Notes under the pieces: model-generated | Seen by the model: the letters and a program-made list of their open reading frames with translations, nothing else | The model's database searches: none | Told to the model about the DNA's origin: nothing | Position numbers and translations under genes: made by a program | Assembly (NCBI RefSeq): GCF_002335525.1 | Contig: NZ_BDUF01000004.1 | Location: forward strand, 41,154-105,153 | DNA: 64,000 bases | Reading direction: 5' to 3' | From: Effusibacillus lacus | GTDB lineage: Bacteria > Bacillota > Bacilli > Tumebacillales > Effusibacillaceae | Shown: positions 17,383 to 26,463 of the stretch, in pieces | Position numbering within the stretch: the stretch's first letter is position 1 | Layout of the letters: the number at the start of each line of letters is the position of its first letter

Positions 17383-17525
17383 TTCATTCTTCCTCCTTGT
17401 TTGAGGAATTTAAGTTAACCGGACAAGCGTCCCAAAGGCACCGGCGGCATCCACAATTGACAAGTGAAAAGAGCCGGGGTGCCACACGAAATGATCGAAT
17501 GGCACATTCTCATTTTCTTGTTTCT

Positions 17526-18464
17526 TTATTCCAAAACGCATAAAAGCCCCTTCGAATTCAACATCAGGTCCAATGCGAATCCTTCAAAATTGTCGACGCG
17601 GTATCCTTGCTTCTCTATGTCTTCGCGTATATAATCCTTTAAAATTTCTGCCAGTTGGGTCCACTCCATCCCGGGTACGTAGTTGGCACGTGCCAGATCG
17701 TCGATAGCCGCCACTGTTTCCCTTGTGCGCTTAAACGCGATGGAAGCGGGTTCCGTCATTCCGAAATGGGAGTGATAAATTCGCTTGGGATTCAATGTTT
17801 CCAGTTTTGCAAGCGATTCAAATGTTGCCGCCCGGTCGAACTCCGAGGGGGATGTGGATGGATAGATCGGTTCAAAATCGTATCCGGTAAACTGTTTTAC
17901 GTAGCGAATCCCAACCGTATCACCGGTGAAAATCCCTTCTGAAACGGGATCGTAAATTGAAAAATGATGACGGGCGTGACCGGGAGTGTCATAGAAGGTC
18001 AGGATGCGTCCGCCGCCCAAATCGAGTGTGTCACCTTCATCCCGGATCAGGACACGGTCTTCCGGAACCGGCAGGATCTGACCGAAAGCTTGCTCCAATG
18101 CATCTCCGTAAACGGCACGGGCCCCCGAAATCAGCCGGCTGGGATCAATCAGATGTTTTGCGCCACGGGGGTGTACCACAACTGTTGCATTGGGGAAATG
18201 GGGAAGAATGTAGCCAACGCCACCGGAATGATCCAGGTGAATGTGCGTAACGATAATGTATTCCACCTGTTCGGGACGAATGCCCAACCGTTTAAGGCCG
18301 GAGAGTATGTGGGGGGCACCATAAGAAGAACCTGTCTCGACGATTGCAATCTTCTCTGCATTCACTACATAACAGCCGGTTCGACCCTGTACACCTAGTT
18401 CCATTAAATCAATGATCGTGATACCGTGGCCAAGCGGATGCAAAATTGGTTCGACATTACCCAT
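17526..18464 (-). CDS. MBL-fold metallo-hydrolase
   Basis: 312 aa from ATG 18464, which follows AAAGGAGATGATGA; the frame is open 24 codons further upstream but without a ribosome site. The zinc motif is THIHLDHSGG, followed by TPGHARHH and GIFTGDTVG, giving the full set of dinuclear-metal ligands. Such soluble enzymes hydrolyse thioesters, lactones or glyoxalase intermediates. The GDTVGIRY and PGHA arrangement recalls glyoxalase II-like and lactonase-like members, so substrate is not assignable. Adjacent to an MFS exporter and a VOC protein on the same strand. Confidence 0.85.
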   Translation of the reverse strand: MGNVEPILHPLGHGITIIDLMELGVQGRTGCYVVNAEKIAIVETGSSYGAPHILSGLKRLGIRPEQVEYIIVTHIHLDHSGGVGYILPHFPNATVVVHPRGAKHLIDPSRLISGARAVYGDALEQAFGQILPVPEDRVLIRDEGDTLDLGGGRILTFYDTPGHARHHFSIYDPVSEGIFTGDTVGIRYVKQFTGYDFEPIYPSTSPSEFDRAATFESLAKLETLNPKRIYHSHFGMTEPASIAFKRTRETVAAIDDLARANYVPGMEWTQLAEILKDYIREDIEKQGYRVDNFEGFALDLMLNSKGLLCVLE

Positions 18465-18566
18465 TTCATCATCTCCTTTTGTAGAGTATTCTACGGTATA
18501 TATGTGTAAGATTTCAGAAATACATGCCCGGTTCAAACAAAAAATGGCAGTACAACCAACAAAGAA

Positions 18567-19799
18567 TTATTCGACGTGAAGTCCGGAACCCCTTTTGTTT
18601 TCCTGCACTTTAAATGCTCCTTCCGTTCTGTGCAGGATCCAGATGCCGGCCGCCGATCCGATGCCAATCAGAGAAAATACTACAAAAGGCATCTGGGTGT
18701 GGCCGGTCGCAAATGCCTGATCCACGATCCATCCGCCTCCCGTGCTGCCAATTGTTCCGCCAACGGCAACAGTCAGTGAGGAAAAGCCAAAGTAGGATGC
18801 CAGAAGCTCTTTCTCCGCAATTTCGGCAATCCAGGATTGGGATGTAGGCGTGATGAACATGGAAGAGAAAGCGATTCCCGCTACGGGCAAAACCACGGTA
18901 ATCAGCGTCAAACTGAATATGGCCGGCACAAAGGAAAGACCAAGAATCAACATTCCAATGGCCATAAACGGAAGTGGCTGGATGTGATACCGTTCCGCCA
19001 GACGGACGACGGGTTGTTGAAAACAGATGACCAGGACGGACATGGCGGCAAAAAGATACCCTGCGATGTCTTGCCCAATCTGTTGTTGGGCAAGCACGGG
19101 GATCACGATGTACAACAATTGGTACAGCATGTAAAAGCCCATGATTAACAGGTTCAGCCAGACAAAAGTGTGGTTTTCCGCGATGTGTTTAATGTCGGCC
19201 AGCACGTTCGGATGATCCCGCTGCACAACGGCGATTGCCGGAAGCAGGACCCACACCAGGAAGCCAAAGAATATGAAGATCGCAGCGGAGATATAACAAA
19301 TCCAGCTGAAGATGTCGTAAGCGGAAAGCCAGGCTCCAGCCAGGGGGCCAAGGGTCATGCCGGCGTTCCCCAGGATATTGCGCCAGGCAAAGACCTGATC
19401 CCGATTTTCCGGTGTGGAGAGCTCGGTGGTGGCGGCTTGCCAGGCCGGGGAGAACAGGGCACCTCCCAGTCCCGCAAGCAAACCTGCGATCACCAGTGCG
19501 GGCAGGGATTCCACAAACCCGAACATCGCGAATCCGACAGAGCGAACGACTGAACCAACAAGAATCGTTTCTTTGTAGCCCATCCGGTCGGCAATGATTC
19601 CTCCCAACAACATCAGACCCTGCTGGGCAAACAGCCTTACGGCGTACAGGATCCCTGATACCGCGAGGGACAGTCCGAGGTCTTGGGTAAAATGAACCGC
19701 CAAAAGCGGGATCAGCATAAAAAAACCAAAGTTTGTCAAAAACGCGCTAATCTGGAGGCACCAAAGACCGGCAGACCAGCCGGGCGTTGAAAGTCTCAT
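18567..19799 (-). CDS. MFS transporter, drug-efflux (DHA1) type
   Basis: 410 aa with about 12 predicted membrane helices. The loop after helix 2 reads GGIIADRMGYKETILVG, the usual MFS motif A, and the N-terminal half contains LAGLGGALFSPAWQAATTEL, similar to the MDR/YceJ-type efflux pumps of Bacillales. Likely a proton antiporter for toxic compounds or metabolites. It is transcribed away from rodA; the 94-bp divergent gap contains the rodA promoter element. No regulator is adjacent. Confidence 0.8.
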   Translation of the reverse strand: MRLSTPGWSAGLWCLQISAFLTNFGFFMLIPLLAVHFTQDLGLSLAVSGILYAVRLFAQQGLMLLGGIIADRMGYKETILVGSVVRSVGFAMFGFVESLPALVIAGLLAGLGGALFSPAWQAATTELSTPENRDQVFAWRNILGNAGMTLGPLAGAWLSAYDIFSWICYISAAIFIFFGFLVWVLLPAIAVVQRDHPNVLADIKHIAENHTFVWLNLLIMGFYMLYQLLYIVIPVLAQQQIGQDIAGYLFAAMSVLVICFQQPVVRLAERYHIQPLPFMAIGMLILGLSFVPAIFSLTLITVVLPVAGIAFSSMFITPTSQSWIAEIAEKELLASYFGFSSLTVAVGGTIGSTGGGWIVDQAFATGHTQMPFVVFSLIGIGSAAGIWILHRTEGAFKVQENKRGSGLHVE

Positions 19800-19893
19800 A
19801 AAATTCCACCGTCCTGTGCCTACTATTCTAGCAGATTTCCCCCAAAAATCATGCCGAATCGGATATAATTATCCCGTACCATAGAGAAAGCGG

Positions 19894-21063
19894 GTGGAAA
19901 GGTTGGTCAGTTTCGACTGGCTGAAGCGGCATGCAAAGGATTTTGACCTTGTACTGCTTCTTGTTTTGATTGCCATATCAATCATCAGTTTTCTGGGGGT
20001 TTATTCTTCAACCGTTACGCGCGCCGGCCTCGAGACCTACTACCAAAAACAGATTATTTGGCAGATGCTGGGCTTCTCCGTTTTTTTCGGCTTGGTATTG
20101 ACCGATTACCGGACCTTCACCAATACAAGAATCCTTACGATCGGCTATGGTATAACCATGGTGCTGCTGGTTGTCGTCTTGTTCATGCCCGAGATCAACG
20201 GGCAAAGAAGCTGGATTCCGCTGCCGGGCTTTCAACTGCAGCCGTCCGAGTTGGGAAAACTGTTTGCCATCATGGGGATGGCGGCCTATTTGGCCAAGAT
20301 CAAGGAAAAAGAAGAAGAGTTTACGCTGCATCACTTCATACGTGTAGCCGCCATCTGGGGGGGGCCTTTGTTCCTGATCATGCTTGAGCCAGACCTTGGG
20401 CAAGGACTTGTGATGGTTGGGTTGTTCTGCGCGATTATGTTTGTGGTGCTGAATCGCAAGCCATTGTTGATATTCGGCAGTTTGGCCGGTTTGTTAGTCA
20501 CGTTGTACTTTGTCGCTATTTATGCGTTTCCCCAATACTATTTGAAGTTTGTTGAAATGCTTCCGTTAAAGCCTTACCAGAAAGCCCGGTTTGTTGTGGT
20601 GATTGACCCGGCCCTGGCCAAGGACTGGGGATATCAGGTCCAACAGGCGATTATTGCCATCGGGAACGGTGGGCTGCCCGGCAAAGGGCTGCTGCAGGGG
20701 TCCCAGACACAAGGGGCATTTGTCCCCGAGCAGCAAACGGACATGATCTTTTCGGCGATCGGGGAAGACTTTGGATTCATCGGAACCTCGATTTTGATCA
20801 TTCTGTTTTTCATTATGCTGCAGAGAATGGTAAAGATAGCGACCACTACCTCCGACCCGTTCGGAACCTATTTTATTGCGGGTGCCATCGGGATGTTCGG
20901 GTTTCAGATATTTGAGAACATCGGAATGAATCTGGCGGTGATGCCTGCCGCAGGGATCACGCTTCCCTTTGTTTCTTACGGAGGCACGTCGCTGCTGACC
21001 AACTTCATTATCATGGGAATTGTCCAATCGATTGCGATCCGAAGGCGAAAGTTGAGGTTTTAA
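19894..21063 (+). CDS. rodA: Rod-shape-determining peptidoglycan glycosyltransferase (SEDS family, RodA/FtsW-like)
   Basis: 389 aa, about 10 membrane helices. SEDS signatures are NGQRSWIPLPGFQLQPSELGK near residues 105-125, EQQTDMIFSAIGEDFGFIG near 285 and the C-terminal LPFVSYGGTSLLTNF. SEDS proteins polymerise lipid II glycan strands with a class B penicillin-binding protein at the membrane. The length and motif details fit RodA/FtsW-like elongation or sporulation members (SpoVE cannot be excluded). Start GTG 19894 lies 25 bp after a TATAAT box (19864-19869) whose -35 is poor. The methionine-salvage transaminase follows after only 49 bp and lacks its own obvious promoter. Confidence 0.88.
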   Translation: MERLVSFDWLKRHAKDFDLVLLLVLIAISIISFLGVYSSTVTRAGLETYYQKQIIWQMLGFSVFFGLVLTDYRTFTNTRILTIGYGITMVLLVVVLFMPEINGQRSWIPLPGFQLQPSELGKLFAIMGMAAYLAKIKEKEEEFTLHHFIRVAAIWGGPLFLIMLEPDLGQGLVMVGLFCAIMFVVLNRKPLLIFGSLAGLLVTLYFVAIYAFPQYYLKFVEMLPLKPYQKARFVVVIDPALAKDWGYQVQQAIIAIGNGGLPGKGLLQGSQTQGAFVPEQQTDMIFSAIGEDFGFIGTSILIILFFIMLQRMVKIATTTSDPFGTYFIAGAIGMFGFQIFENIGMNLAVMPAAGITLPFVSYGGTSLLTNFIIMGIVQSIAIRRRKLRF

Positions 21064-21112
21064 CTTTATGTTTTGTGCAGATTTTTTGTTCGCGGAAAGG
21101 TGGCAGTGACAG

Positions 21113-22279
21113 ATGATTGTGCAACCGGCAGATCGGCTCCGGCGGCTGCCCGAGCAATTTTTCTCGGCGCTGGTTCGAAAAGCCAATGCGTATATAGCAG
21201 AAGGGTATGACGTGATCAATTTGGGGCAGGGAAATCCCGACCTGCCGACCCCCTCTCACATTGTGGAGTCCATGCGGGAAGCGGTGCTTGACCCTGTGAC
21301 CCACCGGTATTCTCCTTTTTCCGGGCTGCCGGAATTGAAGGAGGCGATTGCCGACTGGTACAAGAGGGAGTTTGATGTGGATCTTGATCCCGCTTCCGAA
21401 GTCGCCATTCTTTTCGGGGGAAAAGTCGGACTGGTGGAGATCAGCCAGTGCTTGCTCAACAAAGGGGATGTGTGCCTGGTACCGGATCCCGGCTATCCTG
21501 ATTATTGGTCGGGAGTGGCCATGAGCGGCGGGGAGATGGTGATGATGCCGCTTCTGCGGGAGAACCGCTTTTTGCCGGACTACTCAATCATTCCGGAAAA
21601 TGTGCTGCGGCGCGCGAAGCTGATGTTCCTGAATTACCCGAACAACCCAACGGCTGCGACTGCGAATGAGCAATTTTTCCGGGACACGGTGGACTTTGCC
21701 GCACGGCACGGGATTGTGGTCGCCCATGATTTTGCGTATGGCGCAATCGGTTTTGACGGTGAGAAGCCGGTTTCATTCTTGCAGATCCCGGGAGCGAAAG
21801 AGGTGGGCGTTGAGTTTTACACCATGTCAAAGACTTACAACATGGCCGGTTGGCGGGTCGGCTTTGCACTGGGGAACCGTGATGTAATCTCTTTGATCAA
21901 TCTGGTCCAGGACCATTTTTACGTAAGTCTGTTTGCGGCCATTCAACGGGCTTCCATTACGGCACTGCGCTCCTCGCAGGACTGCGTGCGGGAATTGGTG
22001 GCCGTTTATGAAAGCCGAAGGGATGTGCTCGTAGACGGCTTGCGGGATTTGGGATGGGATTGCCCCGCTCCGAAAGGCTCTTTCTTCACCTGGGTTCCGA
22101 TCCCCAATGGTATGGGATCGGTGGAGTTTGCCGACTATGTGCTGGACAAGGCCCATGTGGTGATGGCGCCCGGGATCGGCTTTGGAAAAAGCGGCGAGGG
22201 CTATGTGCGAGTCGGGTTATTGGCACCGGAGGACCGGCTGCGGGAAGCGGTCGAGCGGCTGGGGCGGATTGGGCTGTAG
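21113..22279 (+). CDS. mtnE: Methionine salvage transaminase (2-oxo-4-methylthiobutyrate aminotransferase)
   Basis: 388 aa, class I/II PLP aminotransferase. K240 (MSKTYNMAGWR) is the PLP lysine. The sequence matches the Bacillus MtnE pattern throughout, e.g. VINLGQGNPDLPTPSHIV, VPDPGYPDYWSG and FLNYPNNPTAA. It transaminates 2-oxo-4-methylthiobutyrate to methionine, the last step of the pathway begun by the mtnWXBD genes downstream. It lies before, not after, the SAM riboswitch and is only 49 bp from rodA, so it would escape S-box control from that element. ATG 21113 follows GGAAAGGTGG. Confidence 0.88.
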   Translation: MIVQPADRLRRLPEQFFSALVRKANAYIAEGYDVINLGQGNPDLPTPSHIVESMREAVLDPVTHRYSPFSGLPELKEAIADWYKREFDVDLDPASEVAILFGGKVGLVEISQCLLNKGDVCLVPDPGYPDYWSGVAMSGGEMVMMPLLRENRFLPDYSIIPENVLRRAKLMFLNYPNNPTAATANEQFFRDTVDFAARHGIVVAHDFAYGAIGFDGEKPVSFLQIPGAKEVGVEFYTMSKTYNMAGWRVGFALGNRDVISLINLVQDHFYVSLFAAIQRASITALRSSQDCVRELVAVYESRRDVLVDGLRDLGWDCPAPKGSFFTWVPIPNGMGSVEFADYVLDKAHVVMAPGIGFGKSGEGYVRVGLLAPEDRLREAVERLGRIGL

Positions 22280-22309
22280 TTGTCTCTCAAAAAATTGTCA
22301 AAAAAATTA

Positions 22310-22338
22310 TTGACACCTCCTCCTGCCTATCGTATTAT
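22310..22338 (+). promoter_or_regulatory. SigA promoter for mtnWXBD
   Basis: A consensus TTGACA (22310-22315) and TATTAT (22333-22338) are separated by exactly 17 bp. The start of transcription should fall near 22345, just ahead of the SAM-I riboswitch. Confidence 0.85.
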
Positions 22339-22380
22339 TTCTCTAAGTTTACAAATTTTCCAATTGCATAATTAGTTAGA

Positions 22381-22548
22381 CTCTTATCCAGAGCAGGCTG
22401 AGGGACTGGCCCGATGACGCCCGGCAACCGGATTCGCAAAAGTGCGGGGTTCCAATGGAACCCGTATCACCGAGAAAGAAACATCTTCCCTTCATGCGGA
22501 TCAATGGTGCTAACTCCTGCAGAATGTTGCAATTCTGAGAGATGAGAG
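22381..22548 (+). promoter_or_regulatory. SAM-I (S-box) riboswitch
   Basis: The S-box core is clear: CTTATCCAGAG, then GGCTGAGGGACTGGCCCGAT, GACGCCCGGCAACC, and the late AATGGTGCTAA segment. P1 is formed by CTCTTATC (22381-22388) with GATGAGAG (22541-22548). The 3' P1 strand overlaps the terminator arm, so SAM binding should stop transcription and low SAM should allow mtnWXBD expression, as in the S-box regulon of Bacillales. Confidence 0.95.
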
Positions 22549-22580
22549 GCGAGGGATTGATTTGATATACGCCTCTTTTC
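22545..22580 (+). terminator. Intrinsic terminator of the SAM-I riboswitch
   Basis: AGAGGCG (22545-22551) pairs with CGCCTCT (22570-22576), followed by TTTCTT. The first arm shares bases with the P1 helix of the riboswitch, the expected expression-platform geometry. Confidence 0.85.
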
Positions 22581-22637
22581 TTCGGAAAAGGGGCGTTTTT
22601 GATTTTGCTTGGCGGTGTTGGTGAAAGGGGTAAACAC

Positions 22638-23864
22638 ATGGGGGATTTGAACCAGCAAGATTACGTAGTAGCAACCTATCTCGTACACGGAAGTGGAGAT
22701 TTTCATAAAAAAGCACAGGGCATTGCAGTAGGTCTGACAGTCGGCTCCTGGACGGATCTGCCTGCCGAGCGCCAGGAACAGATGAAGAAACACCTGGGGC
22801 ATGTGGTGGCGGTTGAAGAACTGGGCAGAGATGAGGAACGCAATGGGAAAGCGCTGTTAAAGATTGCATATCCAACGTTGAACTTTACGCCGGATATTCC
22901 GGCTCTTCTGACATCTGTTTTTGGCAAACTGTCCATGGACGGTGCCATCAAGCTGGTGGATCTTGACTTGCCGGACTCCTACACGAAGCGCTTTCCCGGG
23001 CCCAAATTCGGAATCGACGGGGTCAGACAAAGCCTGGGGGTCTATGACCGGCCGCTGTTGATGTCCATCTTCAAATCCTGCATCGGATACGACAGCGAGA
23101 CGCTGGCGGAGCTGTTCTACCAGCAGGCACTTGGCGGCGTGGATCTGGTAAAGGACGATGAGATATTCTTTGACGATACGTATGCGCCGTTTGAGAAGCG
23201 AATTGAGGCCTGTATCAAGGCAGCCGGGCGGGCGGAGACAGAAACGGGCAAAAAAGTGCTTTATGCGGCCAACTTGGCAGGACCTGTAACAGAGATTGTC
23301 GAGAAAGCCAAGCGTGCGGTACGGGCCGGGGCCAATGCGTTGCTGCTCAACGTCCTGGCATACGGTTATGATGTGCTGCACCGACTGGCAGCAGACCCGG
23401 AAATCAACATTCCGATCATGGCACACCCGGCACTGGCAGGAGCGATTTATCCGTCACCGCAATACGGGATCAGTGCCCCCATCATTCTTGGAAAAATCAT
23501 GCGGGTGGCAGGCGCGGACCTGGTTCTGTATCCGTCTGCATACGGGTCGGTGGCACTTGAGAGAGAAGAGACTCTGGCGATTGCAGCGGAGTTGCGGAAG
23601 GAATCGGGCTTGCTCAAGAGGGTTTTCCCCGTGCCTTCGGCAGGCATTCATCCGGGACTGGTACCCCGTCTTTATGAAGACTTGGGGAACGACCAGGTGA
23701 TCAATGCGGGCGGCGGGATTCACGGGCATCCGGGTGGTTCCGCAGCCGGAGGCAGAGCGTTTGCTGCGGCGATTGACGCGGTTGTGAAGGGGGAAGGCCT
23801 GCAGGAAGCTGCGGCAAAGAGTCCGGAACTGGCCAAAGCACTTGAATTATGGGGAGGGAAATGA
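22638..23864 (+). CDS. mtnW: 2,3-diketo-5-methylthiopentyl-1-phosphate enolase (RuBisCO-like protein)
   Basis: 408 aa from ATG 22638, with AAAGGGG upstream. It has the RuBisCO large-chain fold: [11 protein letters not shown] at the N-terminus, the metal-binding segment [10 protein letters not shown] with K172, and late glycine motifs [11 protein letters not shown]. As in other MtnW proteins, it acts as an enolase in methionine salvage, not as a CO2-fixing enzyme. It is first in mtnWXBD under the SAM riboswitch; its stop overlaps the mtnX start by ATGA. Confidence 0.93.
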   Translation: MGDLNQQDYVVATYLVHGSGDFHKKAQGIAVGLTVGSWTDLPAERQEQMKKHLGHVVAVEELGRDEERNGKALLKIAYPTLNFTPDIPALLTSVFGKLSMDGAIKLVDLDLPDSYTKRFPGPKFGIDGVRQSLGVYDRPLLMSIFKSCIGYDSETLAELFYQQALGGVDLVKDDEIFFDDTYAPFEKRIEACIKAAGRAETETGKKVLYAANLAGPVTEIVEKAKRAVRAGANALLLNVLAYGYDVLHRLAADPEINIPIMAHPALAGAIYPSPQYGISAPIILGKIMRVAGADLVLYPSAYGSVALEREETLAIAAELRKESGLLKRVFPVPSAGIHPGLVPRLYEDLGNDQVINAGGGIHGHPGGSAAGGRAFAAAIDAVVKGEGLQEAAAKSPELAKALELWGGK

Positions 23865-24601
23865 GTTTGGCAAACGACAGCAAGTCGATCGTAATCTTTT
23901 GTGACTTTGACGGGACGATTACCGAACGGGACATGATCATCTCCCTTATGGAGCGTTTCGGACCGGATGGCTGGGAAGCGATCAAGGATGACATACTGTC
24001 CCAACGCATTTCGGTTCAGGAAGGTGTCGGAAAGCTCTTTTCCCTAATACCGTCTGTCAGGCGAGAAGAACTTGTCCAATATGCCAAAGATACTGTGAAA
24101 ATCCGGAACGGGTTTGCCGAGTTTGTTGCCTATTGCAAGGCCAACGGTATTCCGTTTCTGGTGACAAGCGGCGGCATCGACTTTTTTGTCGAACCGATCC
24201 TGACTCCTTATACACAAGTTGAGAGAATCTACTGCAACGGGTCCGATTTTTCGGGCGAGACCATCCAGGTTTTGTGGCCTCACGACTGTGATGATCAGTG
24301 CGACGGGGGATGCGGGTTGTGCAAACCTTCCATTCTTAGGGATTACCCGGCGGATCAATATACCAGAGTTGTCATTGGGGACAGCATTACCGATTTGAAA
24401 GCGGCACGACTGGCCGACATCGTGATTGCCCGCTCTCTGTTGCTGGAGAAGTGCAGGGCCGAGGGGCTGACGCATGAGCCGTTTCAAGATTTTTATGATG
24501 TGTTGGAAAGCATTGAACGATTGCAAAAGCAATCAAAGAGCACAAGCCGCGACAAGGCACCGGATGTGCCGGGTCGCGCTATGGAGGAGGTGTCCGTATG
24601 A
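23861..24601 (+). CDS. mtnX: 2-hydroxy-3-keto-5-methylthiopentenyl-1-phosphate phosphatase
   Basis: 246 aa HAD-family phosphatase. ATG 23861 follows GGGGAGGG and overlaps the mtnW stop by 4 bp. The nucleophile motif [12 protein letters not shown] is near residue 14, TSGGIDFF is motif II, and [10 protein letters not shown] is motif IV. A cysteine cluster [11 protein letters not shown] around residues 145-156 suggests a structural metal site as seen in MtnX-type proteins. It removes phosphate from the enol product of MtnW, giving the acireductone used by MtnD. Confidence 0.92.
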   Translation: MSLANDSKSIVIFCDFDGTITERDMIISLMERFGPDGWEAIKDDILSQRISVQEGVGKLFSLIPSVRREELVQYAKDTVKIRNGFAEFVAYCKANGIPFLVTSGGIDFFVEPILTPYTQVERIYCNGSDFSGETIQVLWPHDCDDQCDGGCGLCKPSILRDYPADQYTRVVIGDSITDLKAARLADIVIARSLLLEKCRAEGLTHEPFQDFYDVLESIERLQKQSKSTSRDKAPDVPGRAMEEVSV

Positions 24602-25278
24602 GCCTGTACACTTTTTATCAGGAAGACCGGATTCGCATTGCCAAAGAGTTAAAGGAGATTGCCGACAACTTTACGCAAAAAGGTTGGCTGCCAGCCACGG
24701 CCGGGAATCTGTCCATCAAGCTGAGCAGCGATCCGTTGGTCTTTGGCGTAACCGCCAGCGGCAAGGACAAGGAACAGCTGCAGCTGGAAGACATTCTGGC
24801 GGTTGATAAAGATTGCAAGCCGATTGAACCGACCAGGCTGCGCCCGTCTGCGGAGACTATCATTCACTCCCGGATTTATCAGGAGACGGATGCAGGCTCG
24901 GTGCTTCATGTGCACACTGTTTACAACAACTTGCTGTCAGAGATTTACTTTGCCGAGGGCAGGGTCACGCTCTCCCACATGGAACTGATCAAGGGCCTGG
25001 ATATCTGGGAAGAAGGCGCAACAATTGAGATTCCTGTCATTGAAAACTATGCGGACATTCCCAAACTGGCGGACGAAATCGGGCGACGGCTTGATCCACG
25101 GGTACCGGGTGTACTGATCCGTAAACACGGAATTTATGCTTGGGGCAAAACACCCTTTGAAGCGAAACGCCATGTGGAAGCCCTGGAGTTTATGTTCCAC
25201 TATCAATTTATGTGGCTGTCGATTGCCAGGAGCGGCTTAGTTCCGCAGCAGGCGCCTTTTATTGCTGCAGCAGTTTAA
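24598..25278 (+). CDS. mtnB: Methylthioribulose-1-phosphate dehydratase
   Basis: 226 aa class II aldolase/adducin fold protein, overlapping mtnX by ATGA. Zinc-binding histidines appear in LHVHTVYNN and IRKHGIYAWG, and the TAGNLSIKL and TASGKDKEQL motifs match MtnB. It dehydrates 5-methylthioribulose-1-phosphate to the diketo compound that MtnW then enolises. The isomerase mtnA and kinase mtnK that feed it are not in this window. Confidence 0.92.
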   Translation: MSLYTFYQEDRIRIAKELKEIADNFTQKGWLPATAGNLSIKLSSDPLVFGVTASGKDKEQLQLEDILAVDKDCKPIEPTRLRPSAETIIHSRIYQETDAGSVLHVHTVYNNLLSEIYFAEGRVTLSHMELIKGLDIWEEGATIEIPVIENYADIPKLADEIGRRLDPRVPGVLIRKHGIYAWGKTPFEAKRHVEALEFMFHYQFMWLSIARSGLVPQQAPFIAAAV

Positions 25279-25336
25279 TTCGGTAATCCGTTAGAATGAC
25301 TTACTAGTTGAAACCCCTTGGAGGAGGAGACAATAA

Positions 25337-25867
25337 ATGGCACAGATCCGATTTCATGAAACCAATGAGAGAATCAGTGATGCCGGGGAAGTGGCGAAAT
25401 ACCTGGAAAAACAGGGAGTGATCTACGAGCGCTGGGACATTTCCAGACTGCAAGGAAACTTGAAAGAAGAGTATGCGTTAACCGATGAACAGAAGCAGCA
25501 GATTATTGACTTGTTTAAATCGGAAATTGACGCTCTCTCTGAAAAGAGGGGATACAAGACGTCCGACATCGTGGTGCTGTCCGACAAGACTCCCAACCTG
25601 GAACAGCTGCTTGATATGTTCAGGAAAGAGCACCACCACAGCGAGGACGAAGTCCGCTTCATCGTGGACGGCCACGGCATCTTCGCCATCAAAGGACCGA
25701 AAGACGGCGTTTACTTCGATGTGGAACTGGAAGCGGGCGACCTGATCTCCGTTCCCAACGGCACCCGCCACTGGTTTACATTGATGGAAGACCGGAAGGT
25801 TAAGGCAATCCGGATCTTCACCTCGACTGAGGGGTGGGCTGCCATTTACGACCAGCCGGGGTATTGA
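25337..25867 (+). CDS. mtnD: Acireductone dioxygenase
   Basis: 176 aa cupin with the full metal set: EHHHSEDEVRF (two His and a Glu) near residue 96 and the second His in GTRHWF near residue 141. With Fe(II) the enzyme makes 2-oxo-4-methylthiobutyrate and formate; with Ni(II) it makes an off-pathway product. Start follows TTGGAGGAGGAG. It ends the mtnWXBD unit and its product is the substrate of MtnE encoded on the other side of the riboswitch. Confidence 0.95.
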   Translation: MAQIRFHETNERISDAGEVAKYLEKQGVIYERWDISRLQGNLKEEYALTDEQKQQIIDLFKSEIDALSEKRGYKTSDIVVLSDKTPNLEQLLDMFRKEHHHSEDEVRFIVDGHGIFAIKGPKDGVYFDVELEAGDLISVPNGTRHWFTLMEDRKVKAIRIFTSTEGWAAIYDQPGY

Positions 25868-25890
25868 GGCGGTTGGTTGGTGATCGGAAA

Positions 25891-25910
25891 GCCCCTCATC
25901 GCTGAGGGGC
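25891..25910 (+). terminator. Hairpin after mtnD
   Basis: GCCCCTCA-TCGC-TGAGGGGC is a perfect 8-bp stem, 23 bp after the mtnD stop. There is no T-tract after it on the + strand, so it may be a weak or Rho-assisted terminator. Confidence 0.5.
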
Positions 25911-25923
25911 ATATCCGAAACAC

Positions 25924-25966
25924 GGTAAGCCAGAATTCAAGCAACAAGTTAAACACTTGTTGGAGC
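25924..25966 (+). repeat. Dispersed hairpin repeat, copy 1
   Basis: A 43-bp sequence starting GGTAAGCC and containing CAACAAGT-TAAAC-ACTTGTTG (8-bp hairpin), ending GGAGC. A second copy, 44 bp and nearly identical, is at 33899-33942. Nothing in the protein genes explains it. Confidence 0.7.
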
Positions 25967-25982
25967 GGCAGCGATAATTACA

Positions 25983-26102
25983 TTAACAAGTTGGAACTGT
26001 TCTGCAAACTGTCGTATACCCTGGTACAAGTAATAGGAATAGCACGAAGATAATTAAGAATACGACTGCCCATCGGGTAAATCCACCGAAACAACCGTCC
26101 AT
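25983..26102 (-). CDS. YjcZ-type tiny membrane protein 1
   Basis: 39 aa, too short for usual gene finding. It starts MDGCFGGFTRWAVVFLIIFV and has one membrane helix and a Cys-containing C-terminal tail. AAAGGAGG precedes the ATG. It shares the GGFTRWAVVFLIIFVLF core with the two genes at 26121 and 26464, and resembles YjcZ/Tiny_TM_bacill proteins of sporulating Bacillales, whose role is unknown. First of three tandem paralogues on this strand. Confidence 0.75.
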   Translation of the reverse strand: MDGCFGGFTRWAVVFLIIFVLFLLLVPGYTTVCRTVPTC

Positions 26103-26120
26103 TCGAAATCCTCCTTTGAA

Positions 26121-26243
26121 TTAGTATCCCCCACCAGTTCCCGCACCGCAATAACCATACGGGACCAGCAAGATGAACAATACGAAGATGATAAGAAAGA
26201 CAACTGCCCAACGCGTGAACCCACCGAATGCGCCGTACATCAT
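26121..26243 (-). CDS. YjcZ-type tiny membrane protein 2
   Basis: 40 aa: MMYGAFGGFTRWAVVFL then a hydrophobic run and a glycine-rich tail ending GAGTGGGY. The ribosome site is GGAGAGGGGG. The glycine/tyrosine tail is typical of YjcZ-like sporulation proteins. It stands 18 bp upstream of copy 1 and is probably co-transcribed with it. Expression during sporulation is expected from family behaviour, but no sporulation-sigma promoter could be identified with confidence. Confidence 0.78.
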   Translation of the reverse strand: MMYGAFGGFTRWAVVFLIIFVLFILLVPYGYCGAGTGGGY

Positions 26244-26424
26244 ATTCCCCCTCTCCTGACTCATGATTTAAGGTACGCGGATAAAATAACCAATGAAACG
26301 GCAGTTATTCTGGTATTTAAGCCTTATATTTGTTGGGCAATCGCAATCTGGCTGCCTGATAAGATGAAGGAACCTGTCGAGAACCCGACACTTTGATAAA
26401 CTTCGTGCGGACATAAAAAAGCAA

Positions 26425-26451
26425 GGACCGGCGTTCTCCGGTCCCTTTTTT
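26425..26451 (-). terminator. Bidirectional terminator below YjcZ-type gene 3
   Basis: GGACCGG-CGTTCT-CCGGTCC is a perfect 7-bp stem, with T6 on the + side and TTGCTTTTTT on the minus side. It lies directly after the stop of the minus-strand gene 26464-26556. The rest of 26244-26463 shows nothing else. Confidence 0.75.
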
Positions 26452-26463
26452 GTCACTAGCGAA

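Noticed and set aside
22638..23864. True RuBisCO large subunit
   Set aside because: Sits in mtnWXBD under a SAM riboswitch and matches MtnW, so it is the enolase of methionine salvage.
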